DNA of 60,000 bases, from positions 6,126,501-6,186,500 of the forward strand of contig OX442318.1 in the NCBI GenBank assembly GCA_949358305.1, read 5' to 3'. Below, piece by piece: positions 10,764-21,297 of the stretch. Under the pieces are notes generated by a model. It saw only the letters and a program-made list of their open reading frames with translations, did no database searches and was not told the origin of the DNA. How positions within the stretch are numbered: the stretch's first letter is position 1; each line of letters starts with the position of its first letter. Origin of the DNA: Strigamia acuminata. Taxonomy: Eukaryota > Arthropoda > Chilopoda > Geophilomorpha > Linotaeniidae. Made by a program: the position numbers and the translations under genes.

Positions 10764-12010
10764 TTAAGGAAACACTTTTCTAAAATAGTAGTGCTGGTGT
10801 CCTGGCTGATGATTACCGATATTGTATCCATAGCGTTGAAATCCGTTTCTGATAACACTGTTTGGCATTGGGCCATTGTTCCCATAGTATCTCATAATGG
10901 AATTTGGGTTTACGTTGGAATAACAGAACGGGGGTGGTTGCATTTGACTTTTTCTCAACTGCTGTTGTTGCTGCTGTTGTTGCTGTTGTTGCAGTTGCCT
11001 CTGGTGTATGGCTTGCTGCATTGTTTGTGCTTGGGGTGGCAGATAGCCAGTTTTCTCAGCCATAATTCTTAGGTGGTTTTTGTCGGGGAAGTCCCACCTA
11101 AACGTGCCCATGTTCAAGTCTGGCGGCAGAGAGTATCTTTCGGAGAAGAACCGGCTTTCTGAATGTGCTTCGCCTACGTGAAACATCATGTTGTTGAACT
11201 CCTCATTTCTGCAATCAAATATTTCAAACTTTAGGTTAGGGCTCTTCACAAACTGTTTCCCATTTATAAAACTTTATTCCTCATCTTTTTTAACGTAAAC
11301 AAGAAAAGCGGCAAGCATTTAGCATAGTGTTTTCGAAGTCGTTGTTTTGGGATAGTAAATCAATTCATTCAATCTTCAAAAGATGAATTGACACGTCCCT
11401 TGAAATAATTGAAAATAAGAAAATTGAAATCACTTCTTTGACTTATAGAAGTACCACGCAACGACAGATTTTGCCGGTAACTTATTGCTACCGCATGATA
11501 TAGGTAGCCATCTTTTTAGTTCGGTTGGGTTTTAGTGTGTTTGATCATGAACCAAGGATAACATGGACACTTATCCACATGTTCAGTGCGTTTTGCCACA
11601 TAATATACAGCCACATTGTATTCTAGAATGACAACAAGTAACAAACATGCTTATTTGGCAAGCAATGCGTGACACGTGATTGTCGTCATCCAATCAGCGC
11701 ACCGAACAACGAATCAATAAGAAATACCACACTAATACGTATCCATGTTATCCTTGGTTCATGTTAGGACCTTAAATGAGAATCATACATACTTATTCTT
11801 CGCTAATTTTCCGTGTTCGCCTTTCAATATGGCTGCGGAAGCATTATCGACGATCTGAACCGAGATTTCTTCAGGGTTGAAATCGTGGACATCGACGACA
11901 ATTGTAAAGATAGAATCAGTCTCTTTAATAACACCTCTTCTTTCCATTGGATTGTTTACACCGTCAGTCGCCAAATGGTGGTGGGAAAAGCCGTTAGAGG
12001 CGGACGACAT
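10764..12010 (-). CDS. Small heat-shock-like (alpha-crystallin domain) protein with polyQ tail
   Basis: Two exons, 11793-12010 and 10764-11208, give 220 residues. The domain opens with FTIVVDVHDFNPEEISVQIV, close to the HSP20 beta-strand pattern (V-D-V-x-x-F-x-P-E-E-I-x-V). It continues across the intron with GEHGKL and closes with FFSERYSLPPDLNMGTFRW and the strand NHLRIMAEK, corresponding to the usual R-x-Y-x-LP and L-x-I elements. A tail of about 90 residues follows, with a run of about 11 Gln broken by single residues and then Asn/Tyr/Pro-rich sequence. Such a long low-complexity tail is unusual for small heat-shock proteins. The expected role is a holdase-type chaperone by analogy, unproven here. 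The intron (11209-11792) holds a short inverted-repeat element. Confidence 0.72.
11546..11763. mobile_element. MITE-like element with 22-bp perfect inverted ends
   Basis: The left end starts catgaaccaaggataacatg, and the right end is its exact reverse complement over 22 bases. It is 218 bp with no coding capacity. No convincing target-site duplication was found, so the superfamily is unknown. It lies inside the intron of the small heat-shock-like gene. Confidence 0.7.
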
Positions 12011-12418
12011 CTGACTTGGCAAAGTCCTAACCGAAAGATGAAATGTTTGCAAACGTTAAAGAAAGAAATACAATACGGAATTTTCATTTTTACCACGAAG
12101 AATGAGATTGTTGTTGGAATTTAGGAAAACTCTGTTGGTTTGCTTGTAGAAAGTTTGTGTGGGGGCGGCCAGTGTGCTCCATTGCTGACATGAATACAAG
12201 TTGGGCAACTCTCAAATTTGGATTGCAGTGTGGATAAACCTAGCTATGCTCTAAAGTTGAGGTCGAATTGTTTGGGTTGAATAATTGGGGTTAGGCTGAA
12301 CAATAGAATAATGTGTTGACAATAGAAATGTTTGTTTGTGGCAATGCAGGGAAGGTTTTTGGTTTTGTGTGTTTTGTGATAAAGAAATAAGTGTTTAGGA
12401 GAGTGAAATATTTTGAGT
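12011..12418. other. Gap upstream of the small heat-shock-like gene
   Basis: Presumed promoter of the minus-strand chaperone-like gene, followed by the 3' flank of the small gene ending at 12419. The sequence is G/T-rich on the plus strand. I see no reading frame or clear element in it. Confidence 0.5.
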
Positions 12419-12989
12419 TTAATAAGATTTTCTTAGATTTGCGCTGGACTGTACATTTTTAAGTTTAGGTTGTGCCAATTCACCCATCAGTGACGGAGTG
12501 GATGAATATGATGTGTTTGATGTCGCTGTAGTAGTTTGTGCTCTTGACACAAAGAAGCTGCGTTGCGATTCCAGGAAATAAAAGAATACAAGAAACCATA
12601 GAAAGACCTGTGGGAAGACAAAGATATTTGAGTTTAGTTAATGCGGAAAGGAAAAATTTGAGGGGATTTTGAGGGAATTTTGAGGGAATTTTGAGGGAAA
12701 TTGGAGGGAAATTGGAGGAAATTTTGAGGAAATTTTGAGGAAATTTTGAGGGAAATTGGAGGGAAATTGGAGGGAATTTTGAGGAAAATTCGAGGGAATT
12801 TTGAGGAAAATTTGAGGGAATTTTGAGGGAATTTTGAGAGAATTTAGAGGAAATTTTGAGAGAATTTTGAAAAGATCTTGAAGAAACTTTGAGGGAATTT
12901 TGAGAGAATTTTGAGAAAATTTTGAGGGTTTGCGGCTTTTTCTAACTTACCAAAAACAAAACAAATGGGAAATCACCATGTGGCCACAT
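12419..12989 (-). CDS. Putative 75-residue secreted or membrane peptide
   Basis: Exon 1 (12951-12989) encodes MWPHGDFPFVLFL and ends at a consensus gtaagt donor. Exon 2 (12419-12607) starts after ttcccacag in phase and encodes VFLWFLVFFYFLE, then a Ser/Thr-rich tail ending KSY. The fused N-terminus is a long hydrophobic stretch, like a signal peptide or anchor, created only by splicing. The intron holds a GA-rich repeat. No homologue was recognised. The good splice signals and phase are the only support, so this could be chance or part of a larger gene. Confidence 0.35.
12655..12930. repeat. GA/T-rich tandem repeat
   Basis: Many copies of an 11-12 base unit, gagggaatttt or gaggaaatttt, in irregular order, inside the intron of the putative small gene. 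Confidence 0.9.
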
Positions 12990-13067
12990 AAAAACCTAAA
13001 TTTGCAGCAAAAATTAAACAAATAATTAAATAAATAAATAAATAAATAAATAACAAAATTGTTAATA

Positions 13068-13600
13068 CAGTGTACTCTGTGTGGCCCGGACATAGGACTG
13101 GTTCCAAAAACTTGTCAGGTCTAGGAAATGTTCGTAGAGTGTACGCTCTCTAGTCCTGACAAATGCCACATGTCCGGACTAGAGAGAGTTAAAAAAATCA
13201 ATTCACGACGCTAAGGGGTAGTGCAAAGTACCACTAAAACTACGTAAAGTCTACGTAAGTTACTAAGTGCACATTACATAACGTAACGATACCTTTAACG
13301 CAAATTTTGGTTTCCAACCCTTGTGAACCTGACAATAAACTAATTTTTAATTTAATTTCTAATGTTTTTAATTCTTTTTACAATTTGTTTCATTAGAAAA
13401 TCGGCATTATTGGTTTTTGTCCGGGCGAACAGCAATTTTTCCCTATATGGAACGCACTACTTTGTCCGAAGTCCGGAGGAGAGAGCTGTCTGGACTAATT
13501 TCCCATTGCTGGGTATTGTTTTAGTCCGAGTACCTGCAAAACTGTCCGAACAACACAGCTGTCCGAATAGCGCTATGTCCAGTCTACACAGAGTACACTG
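13068..13600. mobile_element. Non-autonomous pogo/mariner-like element, 533 bp
   Basis: The ends are inverted repeats beginning CAGTGTACTCTGTGT, identical for 15 bases and similar for about 14 more (GACATAG shared). Both ends are flanked by TA (13066-13067 and 13601-13602), as in the Tc1/mariner/pogo superfamily. The interior has many gtccgga/gtccgaa words and no transposase frame. Confidence 0.8.
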
Positions 13601-13790
13601 TATCTTTATATTAATTTTTACCACTTTAGCTTTCACCCCTCCAACATGTAAAAAAAGGCATATTAATAACTTAAGCGTTGATGCAATTTTAAAAGCAATT
13701 GCGTAAAGCCATATCAAAAGACAAACATCACTTCTCTACAAAAACAATAAAATTCATTGTATTAAATCAAACACAAACAACTTTAAACTG

Positions 13791-14353
13791 TTATTGATTT
13801 TTCTTCTTGACATTATGACATACCCCAAATATACCATACAAGAGAAATGGCAGGGATCCGATTCCCAAACCCCAGTAGATAGTTGTTAAATATATGTAAA
13901 GCTTCACTACTGCAATTAAACAAATTATTACAGAAAAATCTTCTTTCCAAAGTCAAACAAATTCCTACATATATACAATTTTTCTTCCGAATCTCCGTAT
14001 ATTGCAGGTGGTAATGTTGATAGAAAATAGTCAAAATTATAATCTTCCTCGTCGGTGTACGGATAACTGTAATCTGGGTCACCATCAGCAGAAAGTCTGT
14101 TTTTAAACATGAAACTTTGCTGTTGTGGTACGATCATTCCCTCATTCATCATCTCTTTAATCGAAATGTAGATGCGAAAATACTGAATTGACATAATCAA
14201 AAACCTAACACTAAAAATCTAGAAAATTAAAAAAAATTAAAACACTAAATTAAATTTTAATTTAATTTAAATCGATCGAAATATGAAACTTACGCCGATT
14301 AAAATAGCTGCCAATACAGCCCCAAATTTGAAAGGACTATAACTTTCAAGCAT
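13791..14353 (-). CDS. Two-transmembrane protein, unrecognised, 142 residues
   Basis: Three exons (14294-14353, 13969-14218, 13791-13909) join in phase with consensus splice sites. The start is MLESYSPFKFGAVLAAILIG. TM1 spans about residues 10-33 and straddles the first splice. An acidic, Tyr-rich loop follows (DGDPDYSYPYTDEEDYNFDY). TM2 is LTTIYWGLGIGSLPFLLYGI, and the basic end is VKKKNQ. Both ends therefore probably face the same side, with a ~75-residue acidic loop opposite. No family was recognised. The exon structure and clean domain layout make it likely real. Confidence 0.6.
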
Positions 14354-14880
14354 TTTAATAAAACGTTTGCCATTTGTTTAATTTGTACAATGATTGTTGT
14401 GTTGCGAGGAATTGTTAAAAACATTATTTAGATGGACCGTTGGACAAATGTAAAGATGTGTGCGCCGCCATGACATCCGTATCCCGACAACCACCGACGA
14501 AAAATGGCGAAACGAACAAATTAAATCGCGATTTAGAAAAATTTAAACGTTTAATTATATTCGGGACACAATTTTATTCCAGCTTATTTATTTATTTTAG
14601 TGTTTATTTACCGAAAATTTGAAATCAAACAATCCCGCATTTCGTTATCCCGAAAGATGGCTAGTACCTGCACGGTGCCGGCTTCCAAATCCTATTTTAC
14701 TTCGTTTCTTCGTGTATTTCTGTATTTCTCAACAAACTCAAGACTCGCACAATAACAAATTGAAGAAAATGATATTTATTTCAAAAATATCAGATACCAT
14801 TTAATGATTTTTAAAAATAAAGTGGAGCGCAATTGTGCCCCGTAAGGAACACTCATCCATCCTCGCAGAGTATAAAACAT
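14354..14880. other. Gap between small two-TM gene and SPS2 3' end
   Basis: AT-rich. It should contain the promoter of the minus-strand two-TM gene and the end of the SPS2 3' untranslated region with its polyadenylation site (an aataaa read on the minus strand near 14777 is one candidate). Short plus-strand frames here show no conserved features. Confidence 0.5.
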
Positions 14881-14932
14881 CGATCATCACAAACGGCCAT
14901 CTTTGAAAAGAGTTTGCGCCGTTCGGATTCAT
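14881..14932 (-). promoter_or_regulatory. SECIS element (selenocysteine insertion) of SPS2
   Basis: On the minus strand, 286 bases after the SPS2 stop, ATGA begins at 14932. Thirteen bases separate the quartet A from an unpaired AAAC. An 11-bp helix with one bulged T brings the quartet opposite GAT at 14883-14885, giving U.U, G.A and A.G non-canonical pairs, the SECIS core. Above the AAAC loop a 4-5 bp helix (TCTTT/AAAGA) forms an extra apical stem, as in type II SECIS. This was folded by hand. Together with the in-frame UGA, the case is strong. Confidence 0.88.
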
Positions 14933-15217
14933 AAATCGAAGCCGGATGAGTCCCAAACGCGACAAACGGCGCTTCCACACAAAAATTAGACTTTGCTGCA
15001 ACTTAAATTTCACGTCAAATTCCTTAGATGCTCAATCCTAAAGAAAGTGAGATGAAACAACGCGACATTTGCCAACAAAAATCGAACAAAAATGAAATAA
15101 TGGTCGTTACTACATATCATACAAAACAGAAAGAATGTACAAGAAATTAAAGACGATGAGACACATCTAGAATCAAGAAAACAAGCGTGAAGTAAATTTT
15201 CAAGATGTTGACGTTTG

Positions 15218-18200
15218 CTACCAAAGTTCTCCATCTTTTTCTTTCGATGGCACTTCGATAACCCGAGGTTTATCAATGATCCGGGCCGAGCGACTTCCTT
15301 TTTCCACTATACCGATAATCCAGGCTTGGTATCCTTCTTGTTTCTCTATATCTTTACAGTATGCAGCTGCCTGTTCACGCGGTAAGCATATAAGTAAACC
15401 ACCTGCAAGTTGCATCAAAATCAATCAGTGGGGATCAATCAATTTTAATAGTTGCTTAATTTTGGTCAAAATTTGCTGATTTGCCTCCAAATTTACGTCA
15501 GAATTCACGGATTTAGCTTAAAATTTGATCAAAATGAACTAATTTGACTCAAAATCTTCATAAATTTGATCAAAATGTACCAATTTGACTCAAAATCTTC
15601 ATAAATTGGATCAAAATGAACTAATTTGACTCAAAATTTGCATAAATTTGATCAAAATTTACTAATTTGACTCAAAATTTACTAATTTGACTCAAAATTT
15701 ACAAATTTGACTCAAAATTTGCATAAATTTGATCAAAATTTACAAATTTGACTCAAAATTTTCATAAATTTGATCAAAATGAACTAATTTGACTCAAAAT
15801 CTTCATAAATTTAATAAAAATTTGCATAAATTTGATCAAAATGTACTAATTTGACTCAAAATTTGCATAAATTTGATCAAAATTTACCGATTAAGCTTTA
15901 AATTTTGCAAAAATATCATCAAAAGTCCGTGATTTGACTCAAATTTCACCAAAATTTACTCATTTCGCTAAATTTCACTGATTTATCTCACAAAAACAGC
16001 TTATTCAGTGAAAAAAATCGAGCAAAATCATCTTAATATTTCACCTGATGTTTCAGGTGAATGGCCTTGCAAAAGTTGGAACATATTTCCGCACGCTTTC
16101 GCAACAGCAGCCATTTTTGCTATCACAGGCAGATTGTGAATGACAAAAGCAACTTCGTTCTTCTGATTCCTGGCCAACGTCTGAGCATGTCCTAGTAAAC
16201 CGAACCCCGTCACGTCCGTAGCACCGTGTGCATTGTATTTATGCATTAACCTTGCAGCTAATACAAACAAAACAGAATTTAAAAAAATCAATTACTCGCT
16301 ACAATTCGTCATTTACCTGTCCGATTAAGCCTCGCCATGCTGTCCATGGCTCTTTGATACGCCTTCCTAATGTCCTCCTCGGTCACTACTAATTTAACTC
16401 TGTTCCATCGTTCCGGTTGATCGAGCCATTGATACGCATTTACAGCTACTTGTGTACCAAGTGGTTTAGTTAATACTAACACATCACCAACAACAGCACA
16501 ATCTGGCCTGAATTCATGCAAAGAATTACATAAAACGCACAAATTAGAAGAAATTCAAGCACAGTTCAATAATATCAATTTGATATTGGTGAATAAACGA
16601 ATTTTATGATCAAATTGAGTCAAAATTTGATAAAAATGAGCATATGGCAACTGAATTTGACAAATTTTGACTATTTTTTGCCAAAATTTGGCAAATTTTG
16701 ACCAAAATAAATCAATTTTTAATAAAATTCGGCAAATTTCAACCAAAATAAATCAATTTTTAATAAAATTCGGCAAATTTTGACCAAAATAAATCAATTT
16801 TGACTAAAATTCGGCAAATTTTGACCAAAATAAATCAATTTTTAATAAAATTCGGCAAATTTTGACCAAAATAAATCAATTTTGACTAAAATTCGGCAAA
16901 TTTCAACCAAAATAAATCAATTTTGACTAAAATTCGGCAAAATTCTGACCAAAAACAACAAAATTTGACGTTTACCAAAATCAATTAATCATTTTATATT
17001 TTTTTCTTATTCCAACTTACACAATGAATTCATTTGGCTGACACACAGTCGTAGCTACACCTCCAATGGTCACCCATGGATTTAAAACTGTTTGACCACC
17101 AGTTACTTGTGTACCCGCTTCCTGTGCACAATCCTAAACAAAAATAAAACAAAAATAAAAATCCACACACCAAAAAAAATTAATAAAGTGAATAAATAAT
17201 CACCTTAAAACCTCGCATCATCAGTGGAATGACAGTATCCCTTTCCTTATCCGTCATTTTATTACTAACCCCCAATAACATCAACATATTATCGCACTCA
17301 GTGACCCCCATCGCAAACAAATCACTCAAAACATTCGAACACGCGATACGACCCTGAAAAAAGTAATTTAAATCAACAAAACTCGATAAAAAAATAAAAC
17401 AAACACATCATACCATAACATACGGATCATCAACTAAAGGATAAAAAAAATCTGTTGACTGAACTAATGACAATCCGCCATGACGTAACGGTATAACTGC
17501 AGCATCCATTCCAATTCCTACAAAAAATAAAAAAAATTATCAAAAAACCAAATTAAACCAAATCTACCCACAAATAAAATTAAAACAACAAGTAACTCAT
17601 CATTTTCCATCATAATTTCAACAAAATTCACAAAAATGTAATTTTTTTCGACGTTTTATTCAAATTTTTCGACATTTTTTAGAATTTTTATTTAAAAAAA
17701 CCTAAAAAACTAAAAATAAATCAAATAAAACATCAAATAAAATTAAAACAACAAATAACTCATCATTCCCCACCACAATTCCAACAAAAACCACACAATT
17801 TTTAATTTTTTTCCACATTTCTTCAACTTTAAAACAGTGACAATCCGCCATGACATAACGGTACAACATCACCACCCATTCCAATTCCTTCCAAAAAAAA
17901 ATTAAAAAATCGTCAAAAAACTCAACAAAACCAAACCAAACATCAAAATAAATTAAAACAACAAATAACTCATAATTTCCCACCAAAATTCCAACAAAAT
18001 TCACAAAATTTCAATTTTTTTTTCAACAATTTCTAAATTTTTTTCGAATTTTTCTCAATTTTGTCTTTACCAATTCTGGGCATGGCGCCCATGTGTAAAT
18101 AATGTTGTTCGTGGTCGTGCGTCGTCCCATCTTGACTAAGGCCCTCCAGGAGCTTGAGCAGGATCTCCTGAGGGACCTTACATCCTCATCCTTTCAAATC

Positions 18201-18350
18201 CGCGAACTTGGTGAGTCGGAAATTGGAATCCAACTCATGCGCCACAGGATCAAACGGACGACGAAATATTTTCACCACCGAACCGGTCGCCGGGCCCAGC
18301 TCCAACTCGGCGGCTGCCAACGCCTGCTGAGTGATCACCGACGGATCCAT
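15218..18350 (-). CDS. SEPHS2: Selenophosphate synthetase 2, selenocysteine-containing
   Basis: Makes selenophosphate from selenide and ATP, the Se donor for selenocysteine-tRNA. Seven exons: 18071-18350, 17414-17517, 17204-17353, 17021-17133, 16317-16507, 16045-16257 and 15218-15402. They total 1236 nt, or 411 residues counting one UGA. The N-terminus runs to FADLKG-UGA-GCKVPQ, and the UGA (codon 55) falls exactly where SPS2 carries catalytic Sec. Later motifs include MPRIGIGMD, LRHGG-region, [64 protein letters not shown] and [19 protein letters not shown] lies in the 3' region. It is likely autoregulated by selenium supply. It shares a ~700 bp divergent gap with ANKMY2. Arg/Cys-type SPS1 and a decayed gene are excluded by the UGA plus SECIS and the intact remainder. 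Confidence 0.96.
15490..15960. repeat. Tandem repeat in SPS2 intron 6
   Basis: Irregular alternation of two related ~18-base words, aatttgactcaaaattt and ataaatttgatcaaaat, filling most of the intron between the last two exons. Confidence 0.85.
16600..16965. repeat. ~42-bp minisatellite in SPS2 intron 4
   Basis: About eight copies built from aaaattcggcaaattttgac followed by caaaataaatcaatttt. The words resemble the intron 6 array (ttgactaaaatt / ttgactcaaaatt), which suggests the two arose from related seeds. Confidence 0.85.
17838..17897 (-). pseudogene. Decayed duplicate of SPS2 exon 2 inside intron 1
   Basis: Reading the minus strand, this stretch parallels the start of exon 2 (17461-17517): it keeps GGAATTGGAATGG, the acceptor-side context and the codons for PL-HGGLS, but with substitutions. 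Flanking intron sequence (ttaaaacaacaaataactcat) recurs at about 17580, 17740 and 17953. So the exon 2 border and neighbouring intron were tandemly duplicated and one exon copy is eroding. It lacks the rest of exon 2 and a donor. Confidence 0.7.
18186..18188 (-). other. SEPHS2: Selenocysteine codon (UGA) of SPS2
   Basis: Codon 55 reads TGA between GGA and GGA-TGT-AAG. The surrounding residues (G-U-G-C-K-V-P) match the SPS2 active-site loop. The reading frame is intact on both sides over all seven exons. Confidence 0.95.
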
Positions 18351-19064
18351 TAAAACGTTTTTCAATCAAATGCCGAGCTCGCACGTCCCGAAAATGTGAT
18401 CGGGAAATAGGGCTACTACACTCCCTTCAGCCTCTCGCACATCGAAAAATGGCGACCTCCCTTTGTCCCTTGAAATTATCAAAGTCCCGGATGAGACGCA
18501 GATTTCCATTGGCGGCAAGACCCGGATGTAGGCACTAGGGAGCAGGTAGTATTTTAACGTTCGGGGTGTCTACGGAAGCTTTGACCGGCGAATTTGGGTT
18601 TGTTTGGTGGGGGTTTTGGGGGGGATTTGAAGTTTTGCTGTTGTTGGAGTGGTGGTGTTTGAATTGGGTATTTGGGTTTGGTTGGGTGTTTTTGATTGTG
18701 GGAATTGGAATGGGAAATTTTGAAAAAGTGCGGGCGGCCACATGTTTTTAGGAAATTCTACGGAAGCTCTTGGAAATACACATTCTAAAAAAGCAGTAAA
18801 ATTAATGACAAAATAAAATAAAAATCACAAAACACTTGTTTTGAAAGCCAAAACTCATCTTTTATTTCAAATTTTCAACAAAATAAAAATTGGACACCGA
18901 AAAAATCACTGAACAAACATTTTGTTCACAAACTGCCACATTTTTTGAACTGGAAGTCGTAGAAATCCTCGAACGATGGCGCTGCTATCTTTTCCAGAAA
19001 AATCCAGGTTTTATAACTAACCCGTGTGAATGCCCGCTGCATCCACAGTAATAAAACAACATAA
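18351..19064. other. Divergent intergenic region, SPS2 / ANKMY2
   Basis: Carries the promoters of both genes, transcribed away from each other. There is a G/T-rich tract at 18590-18720 and mixed sequence otherwise. Short frames in it lack conserved residues or a good ATG. No TATA box was recognised. Confidence 0.55.
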
Positions 19065-20945
19065 ATGGCGATGGACAGCGTGGATGTTACAAAATCACTG
19101 TTTGATCACGTTCAAAAGCGAAGAATCGATGATGTTAAGATTCTCCTTCGAGAAAATGAGGTCAAGGTGAACTGTTTAGACGAACATGGCATGACACCGC
19201 TCCAGCACGCGGCTTACAAAGGTATAAAATGTCCACCTTTTAGACATATTGAGTGAGAAAAAAACCCATAAAACACTTTTTTATTCCCAGGTGATAAAGA
19301 ATTATGCGAAATTTTACTCGATCATGGTGCAGATGTCAATTCAAACCATCATGATCATGGCTACACCACATTGATGTTTGCAGCACTCTCAGGAAATGTT
19401 GCCACAACATTACTTCTTCTCCAGTCTGGGGCCTCTGTGAATGCCATCAATTCAGTCGGCAGAACTGCATCTCAGATGGCAGCATTTGTTGGTAAGAAGT
19501 TGGATGAAAACAAAACAGAAATGCATTTACAGACGCAAAAATACCAAAAGTATCGCACAAGGCATCGATAGACCTGATTTACTTACACAGGGCTGGACTG
19601 GGAACAAATTTAGTACCAGGAAATCTGGATAAATCGGGCTACGGGAACAAATTTATACCGGGAAATCTGGATAGGTCGGGCCACGGGAACAAATTTATAC
19701 CGGGAAATCTGGATAGGTCGGGCCACGGGTACAAATTTATATCGGGAAATCTGGATAGGTCGGGCCACGGGAGCAAATTTATACCGGGAAATCTGGATAG
19801 GTCGGGCCACGAGAACAAATTTATACCGGGAAATCTGGGTAGGTCAGGCCACGGGAACAAATTTATACCGGGAAATCTGGATAGGTCGGGCCACGGGAAC
19901 AAATTTATACCGGGAAATCTGGATAGGTCGGGCCACGGGAACAAATTTATACCGGGAAATCTGGATAGGTCGGGCCACGGGAACAAATTTATACCGGGAA
20001 ATCTGGATATGTCGGGCCACGGGAACAAATTTATACCGGGACATGGCCAGTCTTTTCTGATAACGCATAAAACACGCCAAGTTGTGGATGGGAAACCCGG
20101 TGAAGATTTTAGCCAATAATAGAATTGAATGTTGAATTGTGTTTCTTTCAGGTAATCACTCTTGCGTGAGTGTCATCAACACGTTTATTTCACAAGACAG
20201 CATTGATTACTACACCAAACCACAAGGCTTGGAAAAAGAGGCCAAGCTGCCGTCCCATTTGTCGGGGTTTATGCATCGTTTTGTTGTGCGAGTCAACATC
20301 CATCCGGTAGGCGTTGTTCTATTCCTCCAGCAACATCCGATTCTTTTAGAATACGGCTCACAAGTAGTGCGTGTTCTGCAAGCGATGAGCGAGAAGGAAA
20401 TGAAGAGGAAAGACACCAACGAAGTGCTGGGATTTAAACTGCATCTTTTGGCTTACATTGTGGAGTTTGCGTACAAAAAAGTGGGCAAAGAAGAAGACAG
20501 AGACAAAACATTGAACGGTGTAATCAAAGCGTGGACGAAAGGCCGGCCGGAAGATGGTTTTGCGGAAAACCTAGAACTGTTTATTCGACAAGCGATCCGC
20601 CAGTTTCCCTACTCCGACAGCGCGGTTTTGCAACAGTTGGTCCGTAGTTTGGCGCCGGTCAAAGTTGGTGACGATCCGACCGCTTTGTCGCTTGTCGGTG
20701 CCAGTATCAACGGCCAGCGGATGGCGGCGAGCGACAACTTGTGTGCAACGTGTGGGGAAACAGATTGTGGTGTAAAGAAATGCTCCTCTTGTAAAAGCGA
20801 ACAGTATTGTAGTCACAGGTGCCAGAAATTGCATTGGCCTATCCATAAACTAATGTGTCCGCTTTACACGCAGCAGAGGAAAGATGCCGAAGCCGAAATG
20901 GTGACGTCAGATGCCCAACAGAAGTCGGAATCAATGAATGAATGA
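19065..20945 (+). CDS. ANKMY2: Ankyrin repeat and MYND domain-containing protein 2
   Basis: Three exons, 19065-19221, 19291-19491 and 20152-20945, give 383 residues. Ankyrin repeats at about residues 30-110 carry the usual motifs (GMTPLQHAAYKG, CEILLDHGADVNSN, GYTTLMFAALSGN, VNSVGRTASQMAAFVG-like). A long conserved middle region includes DYYTKPQGLEKEAKLP and FPYSDSAVLQQLVRS. The C-terminal MYND zinc finger is CATC-x8-CSSC-x4-YC-SHRC-x7-H-x3-C. In vertebrates ANKMY2 is a ciliary/FKBP38-associated factor that helps adenylyl cyclases reach cilia and so tunes Hedgehog signalling; the same role here is inference. The window also has ciliary WDR19, but no operon-like link is implied. Intron 2 is inflated by a 42-bp minisatellite. 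Confidence 0.95.
19590..20045. repeat. 42-bp GC-richer minisatellite in ANKMY2 intron 2
   Basis: About ten copies of a 42-bp unit containing ggtcgggccacgggaacaaa and tttataccgggaaatctgga. Copies are very similar, so expansion or homogenisation is recent. Because 42 is a multiple of three, both minus-strand frames read through as repetitive peptides; these are not genes. Confidence 0.95.
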
Positions 20946-21077
20946 ATTATTGTCCCTCTAATAAAAGCATACGCTACAGTTTGTGCCGGGTATCACTTCA
21001 TACTTTTCAGTTCCCGTAGTCGCGTGACTTCAAATGCCAGGCGTTTATTTGAGGCAGTATTATTTGAACTTTAAATA

Positions 21078-21261
21078 CAGTCGAAACTCTTTATAACGAA
21101 TCGCAAGGGACCCAAAAAATCGATTCGTTATAACGAGAATTCGTTATATCGAAATTTTTTAACATGGTGTTCTGTGGCCAGCGAACCAAACCGGCCATTT
21201 TTAGGTATTCGTTATATCGATAATTCGTTATATCGCGATTCGTTATAAAGAGTTTCGACTG
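21078..21261. mobile_element. Pogo/mariner-like MITE, 184 bp, perfect 27-bp TIRs
   Basis: The left end begins CAGTCGAAACTCTTTATAAC, and the right end is its exact reverse complement over 27 bases. It is flanked by TA on both sides (21076-21077 and 21262-21263). The interior repeats ttcgttata words in both directions, so it can fold into a long hairpin. No coding capacity. Confidence 0.92.
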
Positions 21262-21297
21262 TAATGCATTTTGAAAGTGTATTCGTACATTTGAGCC

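Noticed and set aside
13362-13717. 114- and 86-codon frames on both strands
   Set aside because: They lie mostly within the TA-flanked transposon, which has no transposase motif.
18071-18350. Reading SPS2 as a pseudogene because of the in-frame stop
   Set aside because: The stop is the known selenocysteine position, the rest of the gene is intact, and a SECIS is present.
19610-20116. Overlapping minus-strand frames of 66-129 codons
   Set aside because: Both frames come from the 42-bp intronic repeat of ANKMY2.
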